DNA of 64,000 nt from Legionella busanensis (GCF_900461525.1 NZ_UGOD01000001.1:2759001-2823000); one strand, 5' to 3'. Shown: positions 9,551 through 18,842, counted from the first letter of the stretch. The notes: generated by a model from the sequence alone, not told the origin. A program made the numbers and translations.

Positions 9551-9906
9551 TTGAGAGATGTATTGATGATAACAAAACTCGAGAAGATTTGGACTAATAC
9601 AGAAGGAGATGAAATTAACAAATCGCATACTATTTTAAAAGAGTACTTTCATGAGCGTTGTCCTGGTAATAAGTTTTCATCTTTTCTCACCGTAAATCAT
9701 TATAAAAGACAAGCTATTGCGTTACAGAATAGAAAATCCTACGATGGAAAGCAATTAGATAGTATGAAAAATTGCTAAAAGCTGCTGCAGCTATTTCCTA
9801 TGGGCCAGCTTTTATACAACATGCGAATTTCATTATGGTTAAAACTGAACATGAAAACATAAATAAGAGTCTTTCAGATAATAACAATTTAAGACAGTTA
9901 TATTGA
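9551..9906 (+). pseudogene. Small frameshifted gene, unknown function
   Basis: The first frame gives 75 residues (ending QLDSMKNC) and stops at 9778. From about 9763 an overlapping frame stays open to a stop at 9906 and gives natural-looking sequence (YEKLLKAAAAISYGPAFIQ..., ending NNNLRQLY). A one-base indel between about 9760 and 9775, near the AGTATGAAAA run, would join both parts into a protein of about 117 residues. No family is recognised. The gene borders the GC-rich foreign gene to its right, so decay after an insertion event is plausible. Confidence 0.5.
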
Positions 9907-9979
9907 GTGGTATATAATAAATGTGACTTTGTCGTTTAAATTTCTCAGATAGCCATAATTTTCATATTAACTACCCTAT

Positions 9980-10741
9980 TCAGACCGCTCGAACTTCAGC
10001 AAGTCGCTGGACTGCGAATTCGTCGTCCCAACATACTGCAGCTTCCCATGCAGCTGATGCTTGTGCGGCAATATCATATCGGCTTTCGTCGAGACCAGCA
10101 GCGTTATAGGGTAACACTAGGTCTAGATCAGGAACGTCAACATGTGACTCGTCCCAGTCGATCAGTGCGACTCGATTTTCAGTGATAAGGATATTGCGTG
10201 GATTGGGGTCGCCGTGCACAACGCAAGTCTGCCGCCCGACGAGTCGCGCCCATGCTGCTCGGCAGCGCGCAACACCTTCAGGCGGCATTGCGCCAAGGTC
10301 AATTCTTGTCCCGGCCTCAGTGTACAGAAGGTCGATCGATGAGCACCAACCGGGTCGTTGTGGCCATCCTTGCGTTAATCGATGCAATTGACTAAGCGTG
10401 TGGGCTACACAGCGCCAGTCAGATTCCGTCTCGGGCGCTTTACCCTCCATATAGGTCATGACAACCAGACCATTTGCGAACAATCGTCCATCAGTCGTGG
10501 GGATTGGCACCGGTACAGCCATACCATTACGATCGAGGTATTGAAGAAGCTCCGTTTCCCACTTAAGATCAGCATCACTTCGAGTGCCGAAACGAGCAAC
10601 TGCTAGGCACCCATGAAGACGCACACGCCATACGTCATTGGCAACTCCGCCAGAAAGTGGTTCGATACGAACCACATCTTCGCCCCACTGCTTGAGCACT
10701 TCCCATCCCGCTCGAACTGCTTCAGATTTTTGATTAACCAT
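9980..10741 (-). CDS. Aminoglycoside-phosphotransferase-like kinase, GC-rich, recently acquired
   Basis: This is a phosphotransferase of the APH/choline kinase fold. VVHGDPNPRNIL carries the catalytic Asp and metal-binding Asn, and LIDWDE carries the metal Asp. An upstream in-frame ATG at 10795 would add 18 AT-rich, unrelated residues. I chose the internal ATG (MVNQKSEAVRAGWEV) because the GC-rich, family-like sequence begins there. Base use is unlike the surroundings: the 60 bases from 10201 hold 41 G or C, against 17 in the 60 bases from 11041 in the next gene. The substrate cannot be told; these proteins are often labelled antibiotic kinases without proof. No transposase flanks it. Confidence 0.85.
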   Translation of the reverse strand: MVNQKSEAVRAGWEVLKQWGEDVVRIEPLSGGVANDVWRVRLHGCLAVARFGTRSDADLKWETELLQYLDRNGMAVPVPIPTTDGRLFANGLVVMTYMEGKAPETESDWRCVAHTLSQLHRLTQGWPQRPGWCSSIDLLYTEAGTRIDLGAMPPEGVARCRAAWARLVGRQTCVVHGDPNPRNILITENRVALIDWDESHVDVPDLDLVLPYNAAGLDESRYDIAAQASAAWEAAVCWDDEFAVQRLAEVRAV

Positions 10742-10878
10742 AGTCTTTATAAGAGGCTCCAATTGAATAATGGATAGAAAATTTTCATAAGACAAAGGTA
10801 TATACTATTATATATTTAAAATCAAAAGCACTATAAAGTTTAGCTATTTACTTTCGAGCAAATTCTAAGGAGATTTAT

Positions 10879-11559
10879 ATGAAAACTGTACTTATTACTG
10901 GTGCCAATAAAGGACTGGGTTTGGAGTTTGCTCGTCAACTTAAAGAAAAAGGATATTATGTTATAGGATGTTGCCGTAATCCATCAGAAGCAAATGAACT
11001 AAAGCCGTTGGCTGATGAAGTAATTCAATTAGATGTAACCAGCGACCAAGATATAGCTTCTTTAAAACAAAATTTAAATAACAGACCTATTGATTTGCTT
11101 GTAAATAATGCAGGTACAAGTGGTGAGCAAGGTGTCACAATAGGTAATATCGATAGAGAAAACTTTCTTGCAGTGATCAATGTAAATTGTGTGAGTGTTG
11201 TGAAATTAAGTGATGCCTTGTTACCAAACATAGAGGCAAGTCAGGAAAAAAATATTTTAGTAATTAGCTCAGTTATGGGAAGCATTACTGAAAATAAGAG
11301 CGGTAAATCTTATGCTTATCGTACCAGTAAAGCAGCTGTTAATTGCGTCATGCGTAGTTTCGCTATAGATGTGCAAAATAAAGGTATACATGTCATGCTA
11401 ATTCATCCAGGCTGGGTAAAAACAGCAATGGGTGGACCAAATGCGTCAATTGATGCAAAAACCAGTGTAGCAAAAATTCTTAAACAAGCAGAGCAAGAAT
11501 TTGCTCATAGTCATGCAGACAAACTCCTTACCTATGAGGGAGATGTAATCGCTTGGTAA
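10879..11559 (+). CDS. Short-chain dehydrogenase/reductase
   Basis: This 226-residue classical SDR oxidoreductase uses NAD(P). The cofactor motif TGANKGLG is at residues 7-14, LVNNAG follows, the catalytic Ser is in VISSVMGS, and the catalytic pair is Tyr147 and Lys151 (YRTSK). The protein ends soon after the substrate loop, as in the C-factor/sniffer-like subgroup. AAGGAG lies just before the ATG and fixes the start. The substrate is unknown. It converges on the porin gene with only 7 bp between the stops. Base composition returns to the AT-rich background here, unlike the kinase gene to its left. Confidence 0.9.
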   Translation: MKTVLITGANKGLGLEFARQLKEKGYYVIGCCRNPSEANELKPLADEVIQLDVTSDQDIASLKQNLNNRPIDLLVNNAGTSGEQGVTIGNIDRENFLAVINVNCVSVVKLSDALLPNIEASQEKNILVISSVMGSITENKSGKSYAYRTSKAAVNCVMRSFAIDVQNKGIHVMLIHPGWVKTAMGGPNASIDAKTSVAKILKQAEQEFAHSHADKLLTYEGDVIAW

Positions 11560-11586
11560 CTAGCTCTTAAGCTGTTAGAGTTAGTT
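11558..11586. terminator. Shared hairpin between convergent genes
   Basis: AACTAGCTCT and AGAGTTAGTT pair at 9 of 10 positions across a 9-base loop. The hairpin spans the stops of the dehydrogenase and the FadL-like gene and is followed by a short T-rich stretch, so it could end both transcripts. Confidence 0.5.
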
Positions 11587-12787
11587 TTAGTGAAAAAGCA
11601 TCATGTGTGCCTTTATTTATACCCGTTATAATATTTTGCGTTGTCTTGATATCAATATTTTGTTTTTTGAAAAAGGCATGACCATAACTGCAATCTAATG
11701 CAAGGTTTTTCATCAGCTGATACCCAATAGAAGAACCAACAACTAAACTATCACCGGTGCTTATTTGAAACTTTCCGTTAGAGGGTGATTGATTATAAGT
11801 GGTCGCCACCCTGACTGTCCATTTAGTTGAGACATTATAAATAGTTCCTAAAGTTAGAAGCCAACTGTTATGAAAGTTATAATTAATACGAGCTTTTGGA
11901 TTAATAAAGATTTGCGAGCCTGATTGAGTGGCAAAATTATAAATATAAGCCTTTTTAAAAATGTCCCACTGCAGATATTGAATGGTTCCTATGAAACCTA
12001 ATTTATCGTTTAGAAAATGACTAAGTGAAAATACATTTCTGGCTGGCGTCCAGTACTTAAAATGATAATTATTTGAAGAAATACTTGGTAAACTGGTAAT
12101 TGTACTTGTACCACGTAAATGATAAGTAATAGCACTACGATAATTAAACCCCAAGGCTGTTTTTTTGCCGGGTTTAATTAAAATCCCCAAGTCCCTACCG
12201 ACACTTCGTCCTGTACTATCGTTTAGACTACGGCTTTCAGGAATATTTAAGCGGGTTAAACCTGCTGAAAGAGGCTGTTGAATAAAATGTGCATAAGAGA
12301 AATTAAGGTTGCCTCCTATAGCAAGGTATTCATTTATTTTAATGCCAATTGCTGGTACTAAATCTAAATCATCAGTTTGATTACGAGCTTGAAAATAGCG
12401 AAGAATAGAATGACCATCTAAGTCACGATTAAAATCATTAGCAACAATAGCAATACCGGTAGCAAATTTTTTACTTACAGGGATGCTAACGTACATAGAG
12501 GGTAAATAAAAATTTGATTTCGTTGTGGTTTCCCCTGCTTCACTCATCCCAACAGGTAGTTTTTGTGCACTTCCTGTAAAATGAAACTGCGATCTTGCCA
12601 ATGTGCCTAAAGCAATAAATTGCGGCTTAGGTATAATAGTTAAGGCAGCTGGGTTAAAATAAACAGCTGTAGCATCTTTAACGACAGCTGTGCCAAGTGT
12701 TTGCTCGATGAAAGAAGCATACAATGGCTTAGATAAGACTAAAAATCCTATAGTCACGTAATATATAAAACTAATTGGTCTTGCCAT
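11567..12787 (-). CDS. FadL/OmpP1-family outer-membrane transport protein
   Basis: This 406-residue outer-membrane beta-barrel belongs to the family that moves long-chain fatty acids or other hydrophobic compounds across the outer membrane. An N-terminal signal peptide ends near PLYA. Next comes the family's N-terminal hatch region with the signature AVYFNPAAL (about residues 41-49). Alternating hydrophobic strands follow, up to a final strand ending HDAFSLKLTLTA. The length is typical. It converges with the dehydrogenase gene. The substrate is not readable from sequence. Confidence 0.85.
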   Translation of the reverse strand: MARPISFIYYVTIGFLVLSKPLYASFIEQTLGTAVVKDATAVYFNPAALTIIPKPQFIALGTLARSQFHFTGSAQKLPVGMSEAGETTTKSNFYLPSMYVSIPVSKKFATGIAIVANDFNRDLDGHSILRYFQARNQTDDLDLVPAIGIKINEYLAIGGNLNFSYAHFIQQPLSAGLTRLNIPESRSLNDSTGRSVGRDLGILIKPGKKTALGFNYRSAITYHLRGTSTITSLPSISSNNYHFKYWTPARNVFSLSHFLNDKLGFIGTIQYLQWDIFKKAYIYNFATQSGSQIFINPKARINYNFHNSWLLTLGTIYNVSTKWTVRVATTYNQSPSNGKFQISTGDSLVVGSSIGYQLMKNLALDCSYGHAFFKKQNIDIKTTQNIITGINKGTHDAFSLKLTLTA

Positions 12788-13017
12788 TAACGTCCAGGTA
12801 AATTAATTATTATTCTACTTTTAATACTCTTTCGACTAATTAAGGTTAAATGAAAAATGACTCATTGAACACCTCAATGGGACTACTTTATACAAATTTA
12901 TAAAGCATCCTTTTAATTTTAATATAAAGCGCCTTCAACTCTACTTTATTTCAAAAGTTTGAGGTGAATGATATAAAAAGTGTCATAAACCATAGATATA
13001 AATTAATTATTACTTTT

Positions 13018-14133
13018 TTAAAACTGCTGCAAAAAATTCTCTTGGGTAAGAAATTCTATCTCTGCATCCCCTTTTTTAACATTATTGTCACGACTAAACA
13101 TAGTGTGTGGATATGTAGAATAGCTGCTAGCTTTAGTGGTACTTTGATTTACAGTAGGTTGCCTTTTACTTCTGTTAAAGACATTAATTGGTTCTTTAGC
13201 CGAAGTAGCTTGGGTATCTATTTTATGCTTGCTTTCATTAATTATAGTTGTATTAGGATTTAAATCTTTAGAAGCTTGACTCTCACTCTCTATAATCTGA
13301 CTAGGTTTATTTAGCTTTTGCAACTCGCAATTCAATCTATATGTTACATTACTTAAGTTTTTTATCTGTTTACACCAATCTGCTTTAGAAATATTTAACT
13401 TTGTATTTCTTGCGGTCATATCAGCCATATAAATAGCAGCTACTGTTGCTATAATCAAAACAGTAATTCCAACCCAAGGCATAACACTAAGGCCCGCCAT
13501 TAATCCTAAACCTACTAACATCCCTACTAGACCTGCAGACCCGCCAGCGATGGTACCGAATGTACCCATAAAACTTTGAAATGTAGCTTCATTTATTTTT
13601 TTATTTTCTTCAGAAGAATAAGATTTTATATTGCTCTCATTAATTAAAAATTGATTAATATGTTTTCGTAATAACTGAGCAAATAGCTGAGGCTCTAATT
13701 GATTATATGCACTAAAAATTGTTGAAAAACTTAGATATTGTAAGAAGCGCGAAAATAATTTATTTTTATCCTTATCTAATTGTTCTAAGTCAATTACCTT
13801 TTCTTCTAGTAAACTGGTAAAAGCATTATCTGTATTTAATATTTTAAATTGCTGCATTGTAATTAGAAGCGCATTTAGATTAGCTAATAAAAGGTTTTCA
13901 TACCTTTCTTTTTTTTCTTCTAACTCTTGCTGTTGTTTTTTCATGTTCTGATAGCTTTTATATGCTATTGGAATACTAATAAGTAAAAATGCACTACTAC
14001 AAATACTACCTAATATGAATGCAGTTGTTCCACCAATTGCTAAATTAAAGACCGCACTTAAAATACCGAATATAGGCCATGCCCCGTTACCAGAGCCAAT
14101 TCCTTCTAAAGCAGATTTAATTGTTGTCGTCAT
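13018..14133 (-). CDS. Membrane-hairpin and coiled-coil protein, candidate effector
   Basis: This 371-residue protein has a hydrophobic pair at about residues 20-58, a charged coiled coil (KKQQQELEEKKERYENLL), and a glycine-rich double membrane segment at about residues 190-237 (GGSAGLVGMLVGLGLMAG...). A polar, low-complexity tail of about 115 residues ends in EFLTQENFLQQF. There is no cleavable signal. No family is recognised. A glycine-rich membrane hairpin plus coiled coil and a polar C-terminus is common among Dot/Icm substrates, so an effector role is possible but unproven. It has its own upstream AT-rich region. Confidence 0.65.
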   Translation of the reverse strand: MTTTIKSALEGIGSGNGAWPIFGILSAVFNLAIGGTTAFILGSICSSAFLLISIPIAYKSYQNMKKQQQELEEKKERYENLLLANLNALLITMQQFKILNTDNAFTSLLEEKVIDLEQLDKDKNKLFSRFLQYLSFSTIFSAYNQLEPQLFAQLLRKHINQFLINESNIKSYSSEENKKINEATFQSFMGTFGTIAGGSAGLVGMLVGLGLMAGLSVMPWVGITVLIIATVAAIYMADMTARNTKLNISKADWCKQIKNLSNVTYRLNCELQKLNKPSQIIESESQASKDLNPNTTIINESKHKIDTQATSAKEPINVFNRSKRQPTVNQSTTKASSYSTYPHTMFSRDNNVKKGDAEIEFLTQENFLQQF

Positions 14134-14496
14134 TTGATTTTTTGCCCCTCTTTACTATCTAAATAAACAATTCCCCTTCTTTTTTATTCTTTACAAAGCT
14201 GATTTTGATGTTACTAATGATACTTAATGAAAAAATTAACAATATTATTAAAAATTATTTTTCATCAAGATTTATGCCAAAAGTAAAAACATTAATCGAC
14301 GATAACAAAGAAAGTCTGTGATTAAAAATCGAATGATTTAATAGCATCAATAGGAATGCTCTATTACACTGTGCTTATAATAAATATAATGAATAAATTA
14401 ATTTAATTTTTAACAATAAAGATTCATATACATACTATCTAAAACTTTAAATCAAGCTGTATATTTCTTAGTTTTAAAAATTGTAAGTAATAACCT
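14134..14496. other. 363-bp AT-rich divergent intergenic region
   Basis: The region lies between the start of the membrane/coiled-coil gene and the start of the broken deaminase gene. It should contain both promoters. No convincing repeat, RNA gene or conserved promoter could be picked out by eye. Confidence 0.5.
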
Positions 14497-15040
14497 ATGT
14501 CCTTTGATGATAAATTTTATCTTAACCAAGCTATTGAATTTGCAAAAAACAAAAATCAAATATGGACTTTTTCTAGTCTAATGGTTGATGAAAATGGCAT
14601 GATTCTCTGTCGAGCGGCAGATTGCGCACATATTCACCCTTGTTTCATGCTGAAGCCTTAGCTATTCATGTATTAATTATGGAAAAGGGACAAAGTCAAC
14701 TTGGAAAATTAAGGCTTTACACAACAGCAGAACGTGATATTTTATCACAAAGTGTTATTTATTGGGCTAATATCGTTCATGATTTAAAAATTGAATATGT
14801 TTATTTAGGAAGTAAACTTAGTACCATTCAAACTATCTGGCCTTTTGGTATCGATATTTCTGCCCAGGAAATCATTAACCGCTCGACTCGTTCCACCCAA
14901 CTTATTGGCCCAGTTTATGAAAATAAAACAGATCAATTATTTTCACAAGCAAAAGAATATCAAGATAAGCTTAAAAAAATCATCCTGCTCAAGGTATTTT
15001 GTCTAAAGAAATGAGTGATTTTTATGAGTTAAATTTATAA
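14497..15040 (+). pseudogene. Degenerate cytidine/guanine-deaminase-like gene with two frameshifts
   Basis: Translation from the ATG at 14497 (MSFDDKFYLNQAIEFAK) stops at 14661. A one-base change near 14634-14645 joins it to the frame that continues as PLFHAEALAIHVL and is open to 15014. A second shift at the A-run near 14973-14980 would give a more natural end (NHPAQGILSKEMSDFYELNL, stop at 15040). The HAE zinc/proton-shuttle motif and the YWANI segment are those of the CMP/guanine/tRNA deaminase fold. The second zinc motif, normally TCEPCPMC, reads TAERDILS, so both zinc cysteines are gone. Three independent lesions argue for a dead gene rather than a base-call error. Confidence 0.8.
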
Positions 15041-15138
15041 AAATTTAGGAATATTTTCTGTTAAATTTAATCAAAAATGACTATTTATTTAGCCATATTA
15101 AGAGCAGATAAAATAGAGATATTATACTAGCAAATGAA

Positions 15139-15172
15139 ACCTTGATTACGCTATGCTACATCAAGGCTACCT
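15139..15172. repeat. REP-like hairpin
   Basis: CCTTGAT and ATCAAGG form a 7-bp stem around TACGCTATGCTAC, followed by CTACC. The layout resembles the widespread family of short bacterial palindromes of the form CCnnGATTACGC...ATCnnGGCTAC. It lies between the convergent ends of the broken deaminase gene and the next gene and could also act in termination. Confidence 0.45.
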
Positions 15173-15209
15173 GGGTTTATTATTTTGGTTTATAAACTGA
15201 TTACTTAAG

Positions 15210-15623
15210 TTACACCATAAAAGAGTTATCTCGATCGTAATTCATAGCATATCCATTATCAACTGCGTAATTAATAACTTCCTTTCTCAAAGCCGGTAAT
15301 TGATACATAAAATCGATATCGCTATTAACATAACTACCAAAAAACATGACTGTTTTGATTACTGCTTGCATAGCCATAGATTCTTTTTCAATACTTGGAT
15401 GAAAGTTATCAATAAGTAGAAGCATGTCAGAAAACGTATTGGCTTCTCTAATTGCCTTAATAAACTCTTGGCTACGGCTAGAAGCTCCTGATAATGCATC
15501 TTTTTGCATAGTTTTAAAAGTTTCTGACTTATTACAAAACATTTTAATTGCAATTTTTTCAGAAACTGCGGCAAACCCTTCTGTAACAGCGTCAAAAAAA
15601 CCGCCTTTTCGCTTAGATCGCAT
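15210..15623 (-). CDS. Hypothetical soluble protein
   Basis: This 137-residue protein has a basic start (MRSKRKGGFFDAV) and several amphipathic helices. The tail is rich in Asp, Asn and Tyr and ends NYDRDNSFMV. No signal peptide or membrane segment is present, and no family is recognised. The ATG is preceded by AAGGAGTTAAGA, a good ribosome binding site, which makes a real gene likely. It stands alone between the degraded deaminase and the divergent kinase-like gene. Confidence 0.6.
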   Translation of the reverse strand: MRSKRKGGFFDAVTEGFAAVSEKIAIKMFCNKSETFKTMQKDALSGASSRSQEFIKAIREANTFSDMLLLIDNFHPSIEKESMAMQAVIKTVMFFGSYVNSDIDFMYQLPALRKEVINYAVDNGYAMNYDRDNSFMV

Positions 15624-15793
15624 TCTTAACTCCTTGAATTGTCATTTATAAAACCTTGGTGAATTTATAATAGGCTTATGTGCATTACAATATTCACTTT
15701 GTCTTCTTTATAAAATTGTTAATAATTCATCATATTGATGAATGGCCTATTATCTAAGTATGATTAACGCTATCAAATCGTGTGTATGTTGAA

Positions 15794-16780
15794 ATGACAA
15801 ATCATTTAGCTATTATCCAGTGGGCAGAAGATTATTTAATTTCTAACGGTTATTTTTTGATAGCAAAACCTGAAATAATCCAAGAAACACCTTGGTCTAA
15901 TGTTATTTGCCTGCTTACATCGCATGGTAAGGTATATTTAAAACAACCAGCGCCATTACTAGCTAATGAGGCTAACATTATTGAACTTTTAGCCTATGAA
16001 TGTAGGGCAAGTGTACCTCACATTATTGCTAAGAATTCTAATTTACATTGCTTCCTCATGAACGATACTGGGCTAACCTTGCGTAACCATATAAACAAAG
16101 AAAATAAAACGGAATTATTATGTAAAGCCATTAAGCACTTCACTGCTTTTCAGCGCTCTACTGAAAACAAGATTGAACTACTTTTCAATCTTAAGCTTCC
16201 CGATTGGCGCTTAAAGCAACTACCTAACTTATATGAAAAAATAATCAATGATAAAGAATTTTTAAAAGCTGATAGTATGGAAGAGAAGGAGTTAGATAAA
16301 TTAAATTATTTAGGTCCGCTTATAACAGAACAGGTACATGAATTATCACAATATGGTATCTATGAAACGTTAGTTCAGCCTGATTTCAATACAAATAATA
16401 TTTTAATTAATCCTAACACCCAGCAATTTACAATAATTGATTTAGGCGAGTTGGCTATCTCACATCCATTTTTTTCGCTACATAATTTTTTACATCAAGC
16501 CACCTTGCATCATCATGTAAAGGAACACGATCATGTATGGAATAAAATGTTAGAAGCTTGTATTGCAAATTGGCTAGATTTGTGGCCAAAAGCCAAATTA
16601 TTGCAGGGATATAAACTATCGAGAATATTATGGCCAATATACTTTGCTTGTGCTAATTACCATTTTATGCATTGTGTCGATATGTTGGCTTTAAATACTT
16701 GGTATGCGAAGAAACCTAATCGATTAGCTTGTGCTTTTAGAGAATATCTTGCTGCCATGCATAGCGCTAAATTCTTATAA
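15794..16780 (+). CDS. Divergent APH-fold phosphotransferase-like protein
   Basis: This protein of about 328 residues has the choline/aminoglycoside kinase fold. The catalytic loop reads LVQPDFNTNNILI, so the Asp and Asn are kept but the usual His-Gly before Asp is Gln-Pro. The metal-binding element is IIDLGE instead of the usual IDWE. The N-terminal half has a recognisable KVYLKQ strand for the ATP-binding Lys. A GTG at 15782 in frame would add four residues; I prefer the ATG, but neither start has a strong ribosome binding site. It may be active on an unknown small molecule or be a pseudokinase. It is transcribed alone. Confidence 0.65.
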   Translation: MTNHLAIIQWAEDYLISNGYFLIAKPEIIQETPWSNVICLLTSHGKVYLKQPAPLLANEANIIELLAYECRASVPHIIAKNSNLHCFLMNDTGLTLRNHINKENKTELLCKAIKHFTAFQRSTENKIELLFNLKLPDWRLKQLPNLYEKIINDKEFLKADSMEEKELDKLNYLGPLITEQVHELSQYGIYETLVQPDFNTNNILINPNTQQFTIIDLGELAISHPFFSLHNFLHQATLHHHVKEHDHVWNKMLEACIANWLDLWPKAKLLQGYKLSRILWPIYFACANYHFMHCVDMLALNTWYAKKPNRLACAFREYLAAMHSAKFL

Positions 16781-16930
16781 TCAATATCTTTCTCAATCTT
16801 TTATTCTTCATTATAAATAAAAGCTTTACCAGCTAGATAAATTGAGCTCAAATAATGCCTTATACTTTATACTCTAGAATACTCTTGTTTGGTACTTCTA
16901 TAAATTTTATTAAATGGAGAAGACTCTTTA

Positions 16931-17857
16931 ATGCTTAATGTCCCTGCTATCAATATTAAATCGCTTAGCAAAATCTATAGTAATGGCTTTAAAGCGCTAA
17001 ATGATATCAATTTAGAAATCAATCGTGGTGAAATTTTTGCCCTCTTAGGCCCGAATGGCGCTGGTAAAACTACGTTGATTAATACGATATGTGGTATTGC
17101 GAGACCTAGCAGCGGCACAATTACCGTAGCAGGGTATGATCATATTAAGGAATATCGTAAAGCACGCGCGGCTATTGGCCTTGTGCCGCAGGAACTAGCA
17201 ACTGATGCATTTGAGTCGGTATGGAGAACAGTGACATTTAGCCGAGGCTTATTTAACAAACCACGCAATCCCGCCTATATCGAAGATGTATTAAAGCGGC
17301 TTGCTCTTTGGAATAAGAAAAATGAGCAAATTCGGCATTTATCAGGCGGTATGAAGCGAAGAGTAATGATTGCTAAAGCATTATCACATGAGCCAGACAT
17401 TCTATTTCTTGATGAACCTACAGCCGGAGTCGATGTGGAATTACGCAAATCGATGTGGAAACAGGTGCGAAAATTGCGTGAAACAGGCGTCACGATTATC
17501 CTTACAACGCATTATATAGAAGAAGCGCAGGAAATGTCTGATCGCATTGGCATTATTAATAAGGGCAATTTAATTCTTACCGAAGATAAAAAAACGCTTA
17601 TGAAAAAAATGGGTAAGCGCCAGATGATTTTTGTACTACATCAACCCTTGTTACTTATTCCTGAAGAATTGAAAAAATATCCTCTTACACTGATTGAAAA
17701 TGGTAGCAAACTTATTTTGACTTATAATGATGACATTGGAAATGATATTGCAGATTTTCTAGATGATATCCAAGCACAGGGTATTCGTCCTAAAGATATT
17801 TACAGTCGTCAAAGCAATTTGGAAGAAATTTTCATTAAACTAGTCGAGGCAAAATGA
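16931..17857 (+). CDS. ABC-2 type exporter, ATP-binding subunit (YadG/DrrA-like)
   Basis: This 308-residue ATPase has Walker [10 protein letters not shown] (about residues 38-46), the signature LSGGMKRR, Walker [11 protein letters not shown] and the switch His in [10 protein letters not shown]-terminal extension of about 80 residues is typical of the drug/polysaccharide-export DrrA/NodI/YadG group. GGAGAAG precedes the ATG. Its stop overlaps the start of the permease gene by 4 bp (ATGA), so the two are translationally coupled and form one exporter. The substrate is unknown. Confidence 0.92.
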   Translation: MLNVPAINIKSLSKIYSNGFKALNDINLEINRGEIFALLGPNGAGKTTLINTICGIARPSSGTITVAGYDHIKEYRKARAAIGLVPQELATDAFESVWRTVTFSRGLFNKPRNPAYIEDVLKRLALWNKKNEQIRHLSGGMKRRVMIAKALSHEPDILFLDEPTAGVDVELRKSMWKQVRKLRETGVTIILTTHYIEEAQEMSDRIGIINKGNLILTEDKKTLMKKMGKRQMIFVLHQPLLLIPEELKKYPLTLIENGSKLILTYNDDIGNDIADFLDDIQAQGIRPKDIYSRQSNLEEIFIKLVEAK

Positions 17858-18615
17858 ATATTCGTGGCATTCAAGCAATTTATAATTTCGAAATGCAAAG
17901 AACTTTGCGCACATTAGGGCAAAGTATTGCTGCGCCTGTTATTTCGACTGTACTTTATTTTATTGTTTTTGGCGCAGCGCTTGGTCCACATATGCGTGCT
18001 ATCGACAATATACCCTATGGCGCGTTTATTGTGCCTGGCCTTATTATGCTAACTGTACTTGGAGAAAGCGTATCGAATGCCTCCTTTGGTATTTATTTTC
18101 CGCGCTTTACTGGCACAATTTATGAAATTCTAACTGCGCCCTTATCTTTTTTTGAAGTTGTGTTGGGCTATGTAGGAGCAGCGGCTACTAAATCGATAAT
18201 CATTGGGGTGATTGTACTTGTAACTTCCTCATTTTTTGTACCATTGCGCATTTCCCATCCATTGTTGATGGTCTTTTTTTTAATAATGACGAGTGTAACT
18301 TTTAGTTTACTGGGTTTTATTATTGGAATTTGGGCGGATGGTTTTGAGAAATTACAAATTATTCCTCTTTTAATTCTAACACCTTTGTCTTTCCTAGGCG
18401 GCAGCTTTTATTCAATAAACATGCTCCCTCCTTTTTGGTATAAATTTTCATTGCTAAATCCTGTGGTTTATTTAGTAAGCGGATTTCGCTGGAGTTTTCA
18501 TGAACGTGGTGATGTTAGCCTTGCTACAAGTGTAATAATGATTTCTGCATTCACAGTAATCTGCCTCTTTACCATTGGCTGGATTTTTAAAACAGGCTAT
18601 GGTTTAAAAAAATAA
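17854..18615 (+). CDS. ABC-2 type exporter, permease subunit (YadH-like)
   Basis: This 253-residue inner-membrane protein has six hydrophobic segments. The ABC-2 family features are visible, including the FIVPGLIML region and the conserved [13 protein letters not shown] with [12 protein letters not shown] near the C-terminus. The length and sequence match the YadH group that pairs with YadG-type ATPases. Its start overlaps the ATPase gene. Together they would form a dimer-of-dimers exporter for a lipid, glycan or drug that cannot be specified. Confidence 0.92.
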   Translation: MNIRGIQAIYNFEMQRTLRTLGQSIAAPVISTVLYFIVFGAALGPHMRAIDNIPYGAFIVPGLIMLTVLGESVSNASFGIYFPRFTGTIYEILTAPLSFFEVVLGYVGAAATKSIIIGVIVLVTSSFFVPLRISHPLLMVFFLIMTSVTFSLLGFIIGIWADGFEKLQIIPLLILTPLSFLGGSFYSINMLPPFWYKFSLLNPVVYLVSGFRWSFHERGDVSLATSVIMISAFTVICLFTIGWIFKTGYGLKK

Positions 18616-18684
18616 ATTTGAAATAGATAGAATACCTAATTTCTTAAATAAATTAATGCTATATTTAATAGCTAATTTTTTTAT

Positions 18685-18842
18685 TGAATGTGAATTCAAT
18701 CTAAAATATATTCGCTATATTTTATGTGGAATTTATTTACGTTTAATCTTGATCCCGTATAAATACTTTGCATTTTACGGGATAACGTTCGTTTAGCGAC
18801 CTAAAAGAGACTTCATCTCTTTTAGGTCGAACTCACGTTATT
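18685..18842. mobile_element. MITE-like palindromic element, copy 1
   Basis: This element of about 158 bp has terminal inverted repeats (left GTGAATTCAA-type, right ending GAACTCACGTTA). It matches, in opposite orientation, the element at 58201-58360. Internally it can fold into three hairpins: TAAAATATA/TATATTTTA around TTCGC, ATCCCGTA/TACGGGAT, and the perfect ACCTAAAAGAGA/TCTCTTTTAGGT with a 5-base loop. It has no coding capacity. Its right end stops 12 bp before the tspO start codon, so it may have changed that gene's promoter. Confidence 0.8.

Noticed and set aside
10182-10606. Several open frames on the plus strand inside the phosphotransferase gene
   Set aside because: They are side effects of the high GC content and low stop frequency of that foreign gene; the minus-strand frame has the kinase motifs.
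9336-10795. Integron or transposon around the GC-rich kinase gene
   Set aside because: No transposase, integrase, attC-like or terminal inverted repeat could be found next to it.
12964-13263. Plus-strand 99-residue frame overlapping the end of the membrane/coiled-coil gene
   Set aside because: Mostly antisense to that gene and its composition (Phe, Ile, Lys-rich) is typical of reversed AT-rich coding DNA.
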